A stretch of DNA of 64,000 bases from Faeciplasma sp964650705 (GTDB lineage Bacteria > Bacillota > Clostridia > Oscillospirales > Ruminococcaceae). Below are positions 15,871-24,333 of this stretch, piece by piece (position 1 is the stretch's first letter; each line of letters opens with the position of its first letter). The translations under genes were made by a program, and so were the position numbers. Location of the stretch: the NCBI GenBank assembly GCA_964650705.1, contig CAZYUJ010000003.1:155830-219829 (forward strand). The letters run 5' to 3'. Under the pieces are notes generated by a model. It was not told the origin of the DNA and searched no databases. It saw nothing but the letters and a program-made list of their open reading frames with translations.

Positions 15871-17337
15871 ATGAAAACAAAAAGACTTTTTGCTCTCGGT
15901 TTGGTTTTACTCATGATCTTTGCGTTTGTCGGCTGCGGCAAAGGCGGACGTCAGATCGTTGAAGTAACTCTTTCCACCGAAGACGCTGAAGCAATTTTGG
16001 CAGCAGCAGGTATCAGACTTCCCGATGCTGAATCAACCGTAGCTGCCGGAACTACTATAAAGTGGTTCTCTTGGTATGACTCTTTCCACAACTATGACGA
16101 AGCTGAGATCGTTAACACCGGTTACTTCACCTTCAAGGAAAAGTACGGCTGTGAGATCCAGTGGGTAGAGACCACTTGGTCAGCAAGATTCGACGAGCTC
16201 GCAACCCTCATCCTCGGCGGTACAGCTCCCGACTTCTATCCTTCCTCTAACGAGACCTTCCCCACATATGCCATCAAGGGAATGTTCTTGCCCGTTGACG
16301 ACTATATCGACTATGACGATCCGTTGTGGGCAGATATGAAGGACTTCGTTGAGAAATACTTCTCCTTGGGCGGAAAGCATTACATAATCGCAACCGACAA
16401 CGGCTTCGAAAGCGTTGTTCCTTATAATAAGAGAGTTATCGAAGAATGGGGATTTGATGATCCTGCTGAGCTCTTCGCTAACGACGAATGGACTTGGGAC
16501 GTATTCTATGAAATGTGCGAAGACTTCTCCGATCCCGATGAAGACAGATATGCTATCGACGGTTGGGCATATTCCAGCGCTATCATGGACTCCTGCGGTA
16601 CTCAGATCGTATCGTTAGACCTCACAACCAACCAGTATGTCTCGAACGTTGACGACCCCAGACTCGAAAGAGCTGCTGAGCTCTTATACAACCTCTCCAA
16701 GAACGAATGCATCTATCCTTTGTGGGATAACGGCTGGGCAACCAGAAACGGTACCGACAACGAAGGCGCAGGCGTTAAGGAAGGTCTTTGCCTCTTCTAC
16801 ATCCGCGGTACTTGGGCATTCACCGGTACGGTTGAAGAAATTTCACAGAATTGGGGCGACGTCGCCGCAGGCGAATTGATGTTCGTTCCTTTGCCTCGTG
16901 ACCCTAACGGTGACGGCAACTATTACATCCAGGCTAACGCTGCAGGTTACTGCATCATCAGCGGTGCTGAGAATCCCGAAGGCGTTGCACTCTATGCTGC
17001 TTGTGAAAGATTCAAGACCTTGGACCCCACTGTTGTATCTATCGACAGACGCCAGCTCGAAGAAAAGTATCTCTGGACAGAAGAAATGCTTGAAATGTAT
17101 GACACTTGTAAGGCTCTCGCTCAGAAGGGTGAAAACACCTTGGTCGAATACGGCGAAGGTTTGGGCAGCCAGCTCTATTCTCGCTCTGACGGATTGAAGT
17201 CCATCGCAAGAAACTCGCCTGACAACGCTACCACTTGGGCACAGGCTAAGGAAAGCAACGCTGAAGCATTGCAGTATTATCTTGACGAGCTCAACGCAAA
17301 CGTAGCTGCATTTATTAACGGCGAAACAGCTGAATAA
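15871..17337 (+). CDS. Solute-binding lipoprotein, array copy 3 of 6
   Basis: 488 residues, lipobox FVGC with Cys22. The pre-domain ends ITLP in most copies but IRLP here. The binding domain has NDEWTWDVFYEMCEDFSDPD and FVPLPRDPNGDGNYYI. The surface region after the first lobe (SSNETFPTYAIKGMFLPVDD) differs from the other copies at scattered positions. Because those loops tend to face the ligand cleft in this fold, the copies may bind different ligands; that is inference. It has its own promoter and terminator. Confidence 0.86.
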   Translation: MKTKRLFALGLVLLMIFAFVGCGKGGRQIVEVTLSTEDAEAILAAAGIRLPDAESTVAAGTTIKWFSWYDSFHNYDEAEIVNTGYFTFKEKYGCEIQWVETTWSARFDELATLILGGTAPDFYPSSNETFPTYAIKGMFLPVDDYIDYDDPLWADMKDFVEKYFSLGGKHYIIATDNGFESVVPYNKRVIEEWGFDDPAELFANDEWTWDVFYEMCEDFSDPDEDRYAIDGWAYSSAIMDSCGTQIVSLDLTTNQYVSNVDDPRLERAAELLYNLSKNECIYPLWDNGWATRNGTDNEGAGVKEGLCLFYIRGTWAFTGTVEEISQNWGDVAAGELMFVPLPRDPNGDGNYYIQANAAGYCIISGAENPEGVALYAACERFKTLDPTVVSIDRRQLEEKYLWTEEMLEMYDTCKALAQKGENTLVEYGEGLGSQLYSRSDGLKSIARNSPDNATTWAQAKESNAEALQYYLDELNANVAAFINGETAE

Positions 17338-17370
17338 AATACAATTTAGTATTAAAATTTTAATTTTTTG

Positions 17371-17405
17371 AAACAGCCCTTGTTTAATATAACAAGGGCT
17401 GTTTT
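17371..17405 (+). terminator. Terminator of array gene 3
   Basis: AACAGCCCTTGTT-TAATAT-AACAAGGGCTGTT followed by TTT; perfect stem. Confidence 0.9.
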
Positions 17406-17527
17406 GCGCTTTGCACAAACTGTTGCGGTTATTTTCATAGGAATTGCCAATGGATTTGAGGTGCAAAATGATATATTATTATAGAGTAAGACTATGTTTA
17501 ATTTTCTTATATTTATAGGAGGAATTT

Positions 17528-18988
17528 ATGAAAAGACTTATTTGTATCGGATTGGTACTTATGATGGTCTTCGCTCTTGTAGGCTGCGGCGGCAACAAGC
17601 GTCAGATCGTCGAAGTAACTCTCTCCACCGAAGACGCTGAAGCTATTTTGGCAGCAGCAGGTATCACGCTTCCCGATGCATCCGAAACTGCAGCGGCAGG
17701 AACCGTTATAAAATGGTACTCCTGGCATGATCCTTTCCACAACTACTCTGAGGCTGAGATCGTTAACACCGGTTTCTTCACCTTTAAAGAAAAATACGGC
17801 TGTGACGTAACCTGGATCGAATGCGTATGGAGTGAGAGATATGACGGACTCGCAACCCTCGTTTTATCCGGCAACTCTCCCGACTTCTTCCCCGCAGACG
17901 ATATCGACTACTTCCCTACATACGCCATCAAGGGCGTGTTCCAGCCTGTTAATGACTATATCGACTATGACGATCCGCTTTGGACGGGAACAAAGGACTT
18001 CTGTGACACATATCTTTCTCTCGCAGGTAACAGATATGCAATGATCTATGAGCTCAAGTTCGACGACGTTTGTGCATACAACAGACGTGTTATGGACGAA
18101 TGGGGCTTTGACGATCCTGCAGACCTTTATGCTAACGACGAATGGACTTGGGATGAATTCTATGATATGTGCTTGGAATTCTCCGATCCCGACGAGGACA
18201 GATACGCTCTTGACGGCTGGTTCTATGACACCTCCCTCATGGAGATGAGCGGCACCGCAACCGTTATCTATAACCCCGAGACGGGTCTTTATGAAGCCGA
18301 TCTTGACAACCCCGGCCTCGAAAGAGCAGCAAGCCTTATTTATGAGCTCAAGAAGAACGAGTGCATCTATCCCGTTTGGAACAAGAGCTGGACACCCAGA
18401 AACGACGTTGAAGGCGGCGGCATCAAGGAAGGCGACTGCTTGTTCTATGTTGTCGGTACATGGGGCTTCACAGCGCCCGTTGAAGAAGTTAACGCAATTT
18501 GGGGCGACATTGAAGCAGGCGAATTGATGTTCGTTCCGCTTCCCCGTGACCCTGACGGAGACGGCAACTATTACATTGGAACAAAGATCGGCGGCTTCCT
18601 CTTGGTAACCGGCTCGACCAACCCTGAGGGCGTTGCACTTTTGGCAGCATGCAACAGATTCAAGACCTTGGATCCTACCGTTATCTCTATCGACAAGCAG
18701 CAGCTTATCGAAACCTATATGTGGACTGAAGAAATGCTTGATATGTACGATCATTGCATCGAGCTCTCCGAAAGTCCTTATACCGTTTTGAACCTCGGCG
18801 CAGGATTGGGCACTCAGCTCAGAAGCATCGCTATCGAAAACACAATGAACCTTGGAAGAATGGCAACAGCCAAGACATGGGCACAGGTCAAGGAAGCCAA
18901 CGAAGAATCCATCCTGTTCTATGTTGAACAGCTTAATGCCGACGTTGCTGAGTATATAGCAAAGCTCGAAGCGGGCGAAATAGGATAA
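17528..18988 (+). CDS. Solute-binding lipoprotein, array copy 4 of 6
   Basis: 486 residues; TAGGAGGA lies 5 bases before the ATG. Lipobox LVGC with Cys20, then the shared pre-domain. The hinge motif is slightly changed (NDEWTWDEFYDMCLEFSDPD) and the second-lobe motif is FVPLPRDPDGDGNYYI. The segment TSLMEMSGTATVIYNPETGL replaces the Gly/Cys-rich cleft loop (for example GLMHSCGQSIVSYD in copy 2), a candidate specificity difference. The upstream region has TTGAGG and an AT-rich block around 17456-17487, but no single promoter spacing stands out. A strong terminator follows. Confidence 0.86.
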   Translation: MKRLICIGLVLMMVFALVGCGGNKRQIVEVTLSTEDAEAILAAAGITLPDASETAAAGTVIKWYSWHDPFHNYSEAEIVNTGFFTFKEKYGCDVTWIECVWSERYDGLATLVLSGNSPDFFPADDIDYFPTYAIKGVFQPVNDYIDYDDPLWTGTKDFCDTYLSLAGNRYAMIYELKFDDVCAYNRRVMDEWGFDDPADLYANDEWTWDEFYDMCLEFSDPDEDRYALDGWFYDTSLMEMSGTATVIYNPETGLYEADLDNPGLERAASLIYELKKNECIYPVWNKSWTPRNDVEGGGIKEGDCLFYVVGTWGFTAPVEEVNAIWGDIEAGELMFVPLPRDPDGDGNYYIGTKIGGFLLVTGSTNPEGVALLAACNRFKTLDPTVISIDKQQLIETYMWTEEMLDMYDHCIELSESPYTVLNLGAGLGTQLRSIAIENTMNLGRMATAKTWAQVKEANEESILFYVEQLNADVAEYIAKLEAGEIG

Positions 18989-19002
18989 TCTTTTAAAATA
19001 TT

Positions 19003-19040
19003 AAACAGCTCTTGAGGATCTCCTCGGGAGCTGTTTTTTT
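19003..19040 (+). terminator. Terminator of array gene 4
   Basis: AACAGCTC...GAGCTGTT with an inner GAGGA/TCCTC pairing, followed by seven T residues. Confidence 0.92.
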
Positions 19041-19105
19041 CTGCGAAATCGCGCATTTCGGCATTGTGTTGCACAAAACGCAGGCGTTTTTGACTAAATC
19101 GCATA

Positions 19106-19134
19106 TTGAAACAGCTCAACAAATATGATAAAAT
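19106..19134 (+). promoter_or_regulatory. Promoter of array gene 5
   Basis: TTGAAA (19106-19111), 17 bases, TAAAAT (19129-19134) with TGA before the -10. The surrounding bases (GACTAAATCGCATATTGA...ATATGATAAAATGTTAA) closely match the region before array gene 6. Confidence 0.75.
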
Positions 19135-19192
19135 GTTAAACATGATGTTATATTCGCTTGTGACACAAACTATCAAGAGAGGAATGAAATTG

Positions 19193-20635
19193 ATGACAAA
19201 GAAAATAATAGCTTTGGCAACGGTGCTTTTAATGGTGTTTGCCCTTGTCGGATGCGGCGGCAATAAGCGTGAGATCGTTCAGCTCACTCTTTCCACCGAA
19301 GACTCTGAAGCGATCCTCGCAGCAGCAGGAATCACGCTCCCCGATGCTTCGGCTACAGCGGCAGCCAATACCATAGTTAAGTGGTATTCTTGGTATGACG
19401 GTTTCCACAACTATGCGGAGGATGAGGTCATAAACACCGGCTTCTGGACCTTCCAGAACAAGTATAACTGTGACGTTCAGTGGGTCGAATGCACATACTC
19501 AAGCTATAGCGACGACCTCGCAAACCTTATTCTTTCGGGCAACTCCCCCGACTTCACACAGTCCGGCTCGGGTGTGTATCCCGGCTTGACACTACAGGGC
19601 TTCTTTGCTCCCGTTAACGACTATATCGACTATGACGATCCGCTTTGGGCGGGCGTTAAGGACTATGTATATAACTACTGTGCTATCGGTGACAACGTAT
19701 ATTCAATGTGTACCGACATCGCTTTCGGTCAGGTAGTTGCATATAACCGCCGAGTTATGGACGAATGGGGCTTTGACGATCCCGCACAGCTCTATTATAA
19801 TGATGAGTGGACTTGGGACGTATTCTATGAAATGTGCGTAGAATTCTCTGACCCCGACGAGGACAGATACGCTCTCGACGGCTGGAGCTTCACAAGCGGC
19901 ATTATGGATTCCTCGGGCGCTGAGATCGTGTTCTATAACACGGAGACTGGCTTGTTTGAAACGAACGTTGATGACCCGAGACTTGAAAGAGCCGCTAACG
20001 TTCTTTATGAACTCGCCAAGAACGAATGCGTATATCCTTGGTGGAACAACGGCTGGTCGTTAAGAAACGGCACCGAGGGCGGAGGCATGAAGGAAGGCCT
20101 TTGTCTCTTCCACATAAGAGGTACTTATGTATTCACCGGCCCCGTTGAGGAAATGTCCAACATCTGGGGCGATATTGCCGAAGGCGAATTGATGTTCTGT
20201 CCTGTTCCGAGAGATGCCAACGGCGACGGCAAGTATTATCTTAACTGCTCGCCCAACGGCTATGCTCTTGTAAAGGGCGGCACAAACCACGAAGGCGCAG
20301 CTCTGTTGGCAATGTGCGACCGCTTCAAGATCTTGGATCCTACGGTCATCTCTATTGACCGCCGTCAGCTCGAAGAGACCTATCTTTGGAATGAGGAAAT
20401 GCTCCAAATGTGGGATACCTGCTACGAAATAGCAAACAACTCGGACGGCGTTATCTTCTCCTATAACTTCGGTGACAGGATCAACGGCTATGTTTCCAAC
20501 TTCTATGATTCCGCACACGGCTCGTCGGTCTCTTCTTGGGCACAGCTCAAGGAAGCTAACCAGGAGGCTTTGGAATACTACGTTGATCAGCTCAATGTTA
20601 CTATCCAAGAATTCATCGCAAAGGGCGATGAGTAA
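19193..20635 (+). CDS. Solute-binding lipoprotein, array copy 5 of 6
   Basis: 480 residues from the ATG at 19193. The start MTKKIIALA is favoured over the ATG 9 bases earlier because GAGAGGA is then correctly spaced and copy 6 begins identically. Lipobox LVGC with Cys21. The pre-domain is present (LSTEDSEAILAAAGITLPDA). The first lobe is more divergent (SYSDDLANLILSGNSPDFTQ and SGVYPGLTLQGFFAPVNDY), while the hinge NDEWTWDVFYEMCVEFSDPD is invariant. FCPVPRDANGDGKYYL replaces the FVPLP form. Copies 5 and 6 share promoter sequence and signal peptide, and look like sister genes. Confidence 0.86.
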   Translation: MTKKIIALATVLLMVFALVGCGGNKREIVQLTLSTEDSEAILAAAGITLPDASATAAANTIVKWYSWYDGFHNYAEDEVINTGFWTFQNKYNCDVQWVECTYSSYSDDLANLILSGNSPDFTQSGSGVYPGLTLQGFFAPVNDYIDYDDPLWAGVKDYVYNYCAIGDNVYSMCTDIAFGQVVAYNRRVMDEWGFDDPAQLYYNDEWTWDVFYEMCVEFSDPDEDRYALDGWSFTSGIMDSSGAEIVFYNTETGLFETNVDDPRLERAANVLYELAKNECVYPWWNNGWSLRNGTEGGGMKEGLCLFHIRGTYVFTGPVEEMSNIWGDIAEGELMFCPVPRDANGDGKYYLNCSPNGYALVKGGTNHEGAALLAMCDRFKILDPTVISIDRRQLEETYLWNEEMLQMWDTCYEIANNSDGVIFSYNFGDRINGYVSNFYDSAHGSSVSSWAQLKEANQEALEYYVDQLNVTIQEFIAKGDE

Positions 20636-20648
20636 TTCAAAACGCTAT

Positions 20649-20680
20649 AATGCACCTCGAAGGATCGGGGTGCATTTATT
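20649..20680 (+). terminator. Terminator of array gene 5
   Basis: AATGCACCTCGA-AGGA-TCGGGGTGCATT, one mismatch, followed by TATTATT. Confidence 0.8.
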
Positions 20681-20801
20681 ATTGCGCGAAGGCAGATGTG
20701 AGGCTGCCAAAAAATTGCGCGAACGCGCGAAAATTTTGAAAGGTTGAAAAAATCTTTGCATTCTGCATAAAAAAAGCATACTTTTTTGACTAAAACGCAT
20801 A

Positions 20802-20831
20802 TTGAGGTTTCGGAGCAATATATGATAGAAT
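20802..20831 (+). promoter_or_regulatory. Promoter of array gene 6
   Basis: TTGAGG (20802-20807), 18 bases, TAGAAT (20826-20831) with TGA before the -10; sequence around it matches that of gene 5. Confidence 0.65.
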
Positions 20832-20904
20832 GTTAATGCTAATAATATAATGTGTTAAAACATTTAATGGAGCGTTAATACCGCTTCGGAAAGGAAATGA
20901 TCAG

Positions 20905-22338
20905 ATGACAAAGAAAATTATTGCGTTGGCAATGGTACTTTTGATGGTATTCGTTCTTGTCGGATGCGGAGGAGACAGACGTGAGATCGTTAAGCTCACA
21001 CTCTCCACTGAAGACGCAGAAGCTATCTTGGCAGCAGCCGGTATCACATTGCCTGATGCTGAGACCACACTTGCTTCGGGAACTACCATCAAGTTCCACA
21101 AGTGGACCGATGACTTCCACAACTATGACGAGGACGAAATCGTTAACACCGGTTATTGGACCTTCGCAGAAAAGTACGGATGCGAGATCGAATGGGTCGA
21201 ATGTACATATGACGGCCGTTTTGACGACCTCGCAAACCTCATCCTGTCCGGAAACTCTCCCGACTTCACCACCTGCTCTGTAACGACCTTCCCTTATTAC
21301 TGCATTAAGGGCATGTTCATTTCAGTTGAGGAATACGTTGACTATGACGATCCCCTTTGGGTCGGCATGAAGAGCTTCTCTGAAAACTACTTCTCTATGG
21401 GCGGCAATCCTTACGCTATCATTACCGACGTTAAGGCTACCACTGTTTGTGCATACAACAGAAGAGTTATGGAAGAATGGGGCTATGACGATCCCGCTGA
21501 GCTCTATTATAATGATGAGTGGACATGGGACGTATTCTATGAAATGTGCGTAGACTTCTCTGATCCTGACGATGACAGATATGCTCTTGACGGTTGGTAC
21601 TGGAACCAGGCATTCGTTGACTCTACCGGCGTTACCATCGTTGCTATCAAGGACGGTCAGTTCGTTTCCGACATCGACAATCCTTTGATCGAAACAGCTC
21701 AGGATTATATCTATAACCTCTCCAAGAACGAGTGCATCTATCCCAGATGGAACAACTCCTATGCTTGCCGTAACAACAGCACCGTAGGCGCCGGCATCAA
21801 GGAAGGTCTTTGCTTGTTCTATCCTGTTGAAAAGTGGGGCTTCACCGACACCGTTGAAAACATCAACCAGGTCTGGGGTGACATTGAAGCAGAAGAATTG
21901 ATGTTCTGCCCGATGCCCAGAAGCGAAAACGGCGACGGCAACTATTACCTTGCTTCTCAGCCTTGCGGATATCACATCATCTCCGGCGCATCTAACCCTG
22001 AGGGCGTAGCTCTTTATACTCAGTGCGAACGCTTCAAGATCCTCGACCCCACTGTTATCGACATCGACAGAAAGCAGCTCGAAGAGATCTATATGTGGAC
22101 AGACGAAATGCTCCAGATGCTTGATATTTGCTACGAGATCGCAAACTCCAACTCTATCGTTAACTTCTCCAGCGGCTGTCAGAGCCAGCTCAAGTCTGCT
22201 ATCTCGAACTGCATCGGCGGTACCTTGGGCAACAATCCCTCTACCTGGGCACAGCTTAAGGAACAGTATGGTGAACAGATCGAATATTACATCGAAGAAC
22301 TCAATGCAATGTTCGCTGATCCTTCACTTGCAGCATAA
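20905..22338 (+). CDS. Solute-binding lipoprotein, array copy 6 of 6
   Basis: 477 residues; GGAAAGGA lies upstream of the ATG. Lipobox LVGC with Cys21, pre-domain LTLSTEDAEAILAAAGITLP, hinge NDEWTWDVFYEMCVDFSDPD. Unlike the others the first strand reads TIKFHKWTDDFHNYDEDEIV, where a His/Lys pair replaces the aromatic W(Y/F)SW, and the later motif is FCPMPRSENGDGNYYL. Those changes fall in the first-lobe strand that often lines the cleft, so ligand preference may differ. It ends the array; its terminator is directly followed by GC-rich element R2. Confidence 0.86.
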   Translation: MTKKIIALAMVLLMVFVLVGCGGDRREIVKLTLSTEDAEAILAAAGITLPDAETTLASGTTIKFHKWTDDFHNYDEDEIVNTGYWTFAEKYGCEIEWVECTYDGRFDDLANLILSGNSPDFTTCSVTTFPYYCIKGMFISVEEYVDYDDPLWVGMKSFSENYFSMGGNPYAIITDVKATTVCAYNRRVMEEWGYDDPAELYYNDEWTWDVFYEMCVDFSDPDDDRYALDGWYWNQAFVDSTGVTIVAIKDGQFVSDIDNPLIETAQDYIYNLSKNECIYPRWNNSYACRNNSTVGAGIKEGLCLFYPVEKWGFTDTVENINQVWGDIEAEELMFCPMPRSENGDGNYYLASQPCGYHIISGASNPEGVALYTQCERFKILDPTVIDIDRKQLEEIYMWTDEMLQMLDICYEIANSNSIVNFSSGCQSQLKSAISNCIGGTLGNNPSTWAQLKEQYGEQIEYYIEELNAMFADPSLAA

Positions 22339-22354
22339 TTGATATCTGAATCGG

Positions 22355-22386
22355 GATCCGCTCCTTTTTGGGGCGGATCTTTTTTT
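22355..22386 (+). terminator. Terminator of array gene 6
   Basis: GATCCGCTCC-TTTTT-GGGGCGGATC followed by TTTTTTT. Confidence 0.92.
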
Positions 22387-22399
22387 GCGTACAGCGTAA

Positions 22400-22536
22400 G
22401 GGCGAAGCCCGATGCGCGCCTTTGGCGCGCATCTGCCCCGACCGCGAGAGCGGTCGGGGAGCCGTTGCCCTTCGGGCAACGGCGGGGGCTTCGCCCCCTT
22501 CGGGCGCCGAGTGCCGCGAAAGCGGCGTGGGCGCCC
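22400..22536. repeat. GC-rich multi-hairpin element R2
   Basis: The core is 22400-22498: GGGCGAAGCCC, then hairpins 22411-22433 (arms GATGCGCGCC), 22436-22459 (arms CCCCGACCGC) and 22462-22482 (arms CCGTTGCCC), then GGGGGCTTCGCCCCC. A second module (22502-22536) pairs GGGCGCC with GGCGCCC around GAGTGCCGC-GAAA-GCGGCGTG, a sequence also present in R3, R4 and R5. No gene lies in 22387-22603. Confidence 0.85.
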
Positions 22537-22603
22537 GGATCCGCAAAGCCGGGGCATTTTCGCTGAATCCAGCGCATACCTTATATAAAAAGGAGGCGTT
22601 AGC

Positions 22604-22879
22604 ATGAGCGAACAGTGGCAAAGCGTTCATAATCTGATATTGGAGTCAAGGCGAAAGCTGTCGGTCTCGGGAGTCACCGATGCCGAAAGCTTCGACAGCG
22701 ACTGTGTTTCGGTGTATACCGAGCTTGGCGAGCTGGTCATTCGGGGAAAAGGGCTCAAGGTCGGTGAAATAAATGTCGAAACGGGGGCGCTGACGGTGGA
22801 GGGCGATATCAGATCCATCGTTTACGGCGACAGGGACCGCAAGCGTAAGCTTGGCGTTTGGGGGAAGATCACACGATGA
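22604..22879 (+). CDS. yabP: Sporulation protein YabP
   Basis: 91 residues, the normal YabP size. The beta-rich pattern HNLILESRRKLSVSGVTDAESFDSD... with later VYTELGELVIRGKGLKVGEI (cut here at 20) fits the YabP/YqfC domain, a small spore-envelope protein made in the mother cell. In Bacillus it is needed for the cortex/coat programme together with YabQ. AGGAGG precedes the ATG, and its stop overlaps the yabQ start by 4 bases. Gene order yabP-yabQ-divIC-S1 protein matches Bacillus and Clostridia. A sigma-E promoter is expected but I could not place one confidently, as GC-rich R2 occupies the upstream DNA. Confidence 0.92.
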   Translation: MSEQWQSVHNLILESRRKLSVSGVTDAESFDSDCVSVYTELGELVIRGKGLKVGEINVETGALTVEGDIRSIVYGDRDRKRKLGVWGKITR

Positions 22880-23283
22880 ATGACGTGACCCCTTTGCGTG
22901 AATTTTTCGGGACGTCGGCTGAGCTTCGGCTTTTCGGGCTCAGCATAATTCTCGGCGCCGTTTTGGGAAGCTTGTTTGACATCCTAAGAGCGCTCCGCCA
23001 AAGCATTAAGCACAGCGATGCGGCGGTGTTCATCGAGGATGCAGTTTTCTTCTCGCTGTTCGGTATATCCTTCTATAGCTTTTGTACTGAAATGTGTTCG
23101 GGAGCGCTGAGAGCGTTCGTTCTTTTCGGAATGTCCTCGGGCTTTTTGATCTATATCCTTCTTCCCGGCAGAGTTATAAAGGAAATTTTGGCTGTAAGTC
23201 TGTCAACAGTGGTGAAAATATGCAAAAGAATCGTGTCGGTTTTGTGCGGACTGCCGTTTTTTAAAACTGAGAAAGAAAATTAA
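22876..23283 (+). CDS. yabQ: Spore cortex biosynthesis protein YabQ
   Basis: 135 residues from the ATG at 22876, which overlaps the yabP stop (ATGA). Several membrane helices are visible (about 15-38, 53-75, 80-100), followed by a basic C-terminal helix. The signature segment GAVLGSLFDILRALRQ (about 24-39), a membrane helix ending in an Asp/Arg helix, is typical of YabQ. The protein is located in the outer forespore membrane and required for cortex formation in Bacillus. Confidence 0.9.
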   Translation: MNDVTPLREFFGTSAELRLFGLSIILGAVLGSLFDILRALRQSIKHSDAAVFIEDAVFFSLFGISFYSFCTEMCSGALRAFVLFGMSSGFLIYILLPGRVIKEILAVSLSTVVKICKRIVSVLCGLPFFKTEKEN

Positions 23284-23294
23284 CAAAATTGACC

Positions 23295-23324
23295 TTGCGC
23301 TGTTCTTGGGTTTTGTAGTATAAT
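23295..23324 (+). promoter_or_regulatory. Promoter of divIC
   Basis: TTGCGC (23295-23300), 18 bases, TATAAT (23319-23324), 40 bases before the ATG. Confidence 0.65.
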
Positions 23325-23363
23325 ACATTGTGTGTTATTATCTTTTAGCAAGGAGGCGTAAAA

Positions 23364-23669
23364 ATGGCAAAAACCGAAAGAAAAAAGCGTTCGCATTTTG
23401 CGGACCTGTTTAAGCTTGCTGTTTTTACACTGGTTCTTGTATATGCCGTCGGTACAATAATTTCAACACAGGCTGACATTGCCGAACAAAAAGCAACTAT
23501 CGAACGCCTGCAACAGGAGATCATTGAGACCAGACAGGAAAACGACGAATATTTGAGGATCCTCAACTCAACGGATGAACGTGAATATATGCTCACCGTC
23601 GCAGTTGAACGCTTGGGATATGCCTATCCCAGAGAGACAAGATTCTATGCCAAACCGTCGGGGAAATAA
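23364..23669 (+). CDS. divIC: Septum formation initiator DivIC/FtsB-like
   Basis: 101 residues: a basic cytoplasmic tip, one membrane helix (about 17-36), then an extracytoplasmic coiled coil (ADIAEQKATIERLQQEIIET, about 42-61) and a C-terminal segment ending AVERLGYAYPRETRFYAK, characteristic of the DivIC/FtsB family. It forms the FtsL-DivIC-DivIB complex that links the Z ring to septal wall synthesis. The gene order after yabQ is as in Bacillus. AGGAGG precedes the ATG. Confidence 0.93.
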   Translation: MAKTERKKRSHFADLFKLAVFTLVLVYAVGTIISTQADIAEQKATIERLQQEIIETRQENDEYLRILNSTDEREYMLTVAVERLGYAYPRETRFYAKPSGK

Positions 23670-23708
23670 ATAACACAAAAGATAGGGAAAGAGGAATTAC
23701 AAATTAAT

Positions 23709-24266
23709 ATGCAACTCGAAGTCGGAAGCATCTTGGAAGGAAAAGTAACAGGAATATTGAAATTCGGCGCATTTGTCGATCTCGGCGGCGGAAAGAGCGG
23801 AATGGTCCATATTTCGGAGGTTTCGAACACCTTCGTCAACGATATTAAGGACGTTTTGACTGTCGGACAAACGGTAAAGGTCAAGGTCATGACCATTGCT
23901 GATGACGGCAAGATCAGCTTGTCAATAAAGAAGGCCATGCCTGCGCCCGAAAAGCCTATGAGAAACGGCGATCATCAGAAAAAAGGTGATTTCAAACCGA
24001 AGCAGGATAGGTCGGAGCGTGTCACCGACAAGGATAAGGATTCAGCACCTGCGTATAGACGACCTGCTCCCAAAAAGCCCGTGAAGAAGGAAACCATCGA
24101 CATTTCTGCGATCGAAAACGCAGAATATGCATATGAGCCGAAGAGCACGGTGACCGATGCAAACTTCGAGGATATGCTTTCCAAGTTCAAGGCATCGAGT
24201 GAGGACAGAATGTCCGACCTTAAGCGCACGATGGACGTTAAAAAGCGCGGAAGAAGAGGCAAATAA
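23709..24266 (+). CDS. S1-domain RNA-binding protein (YabR-like)
   Basis: 185 residues. An S1 domain fills residues 3-75 (GSILEGKVTGILKFGAFVDL, then SGMVHISEVS and ISLSIKKA). The rest is a long basic/acidic low-complexity region with Pro- and Lys-rich stretches and a basic C-terminus KKRGRRGK, as in YabR-type and general stress protein 13-like proteins. It probably binds RNA or ribosomes. It lies 39 bases after divIC in the same transcription unit and ends at a strong terminator. Confidence 0.9.
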   Translation: MQLEVGSILEGKVTGILKFGAFVDLGGGKSGMVHISEVSNTFVNDIKDVLTVGQTVKVKVMTIADDGKISLSIKKAMPAPEKPMRNGDHQKKGDFKPKQDRSERVTDKDKDSAPAYRRPAPKKPVKKETIDISAIENAEYAYEPKSTVTDANFEDMLSKFKASSEDRMSDLKRTMDVKKRGRRGK

Positions 24267-24277
24267 CGAATACATAA

Positions 24278-24310
24278 GCGCCCCTTTGATCTCAAGGGGC
24301 GATTTTTATT
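24278..24310 (+). terminator. Terminator after the S1-domain gene
   Basis: GCGCCCCTTTGA-TC-TCAAGGGGCG followed by ATTTTTATT. Confidence 0.88.
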
Positions 24311-24333
24311 CCCGAAAAAGAAAGGCAAACGAA

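Noticed and set aside
12628..22338. Six lipoproteins as pieces of a toxin or phage tail array
   Set aside because: Each has a complete signal peptide, lipobox and full-length binding fold; no phage genes nearby.
22301..22630. Several frames across R2, and similar ones across R3 (41426-41873) and R4 (54643-54942)
   Set aside because: Open only because of GC-rich repeat content; all frames on both strands stay open, which marks non-coding GC-rich DNA.
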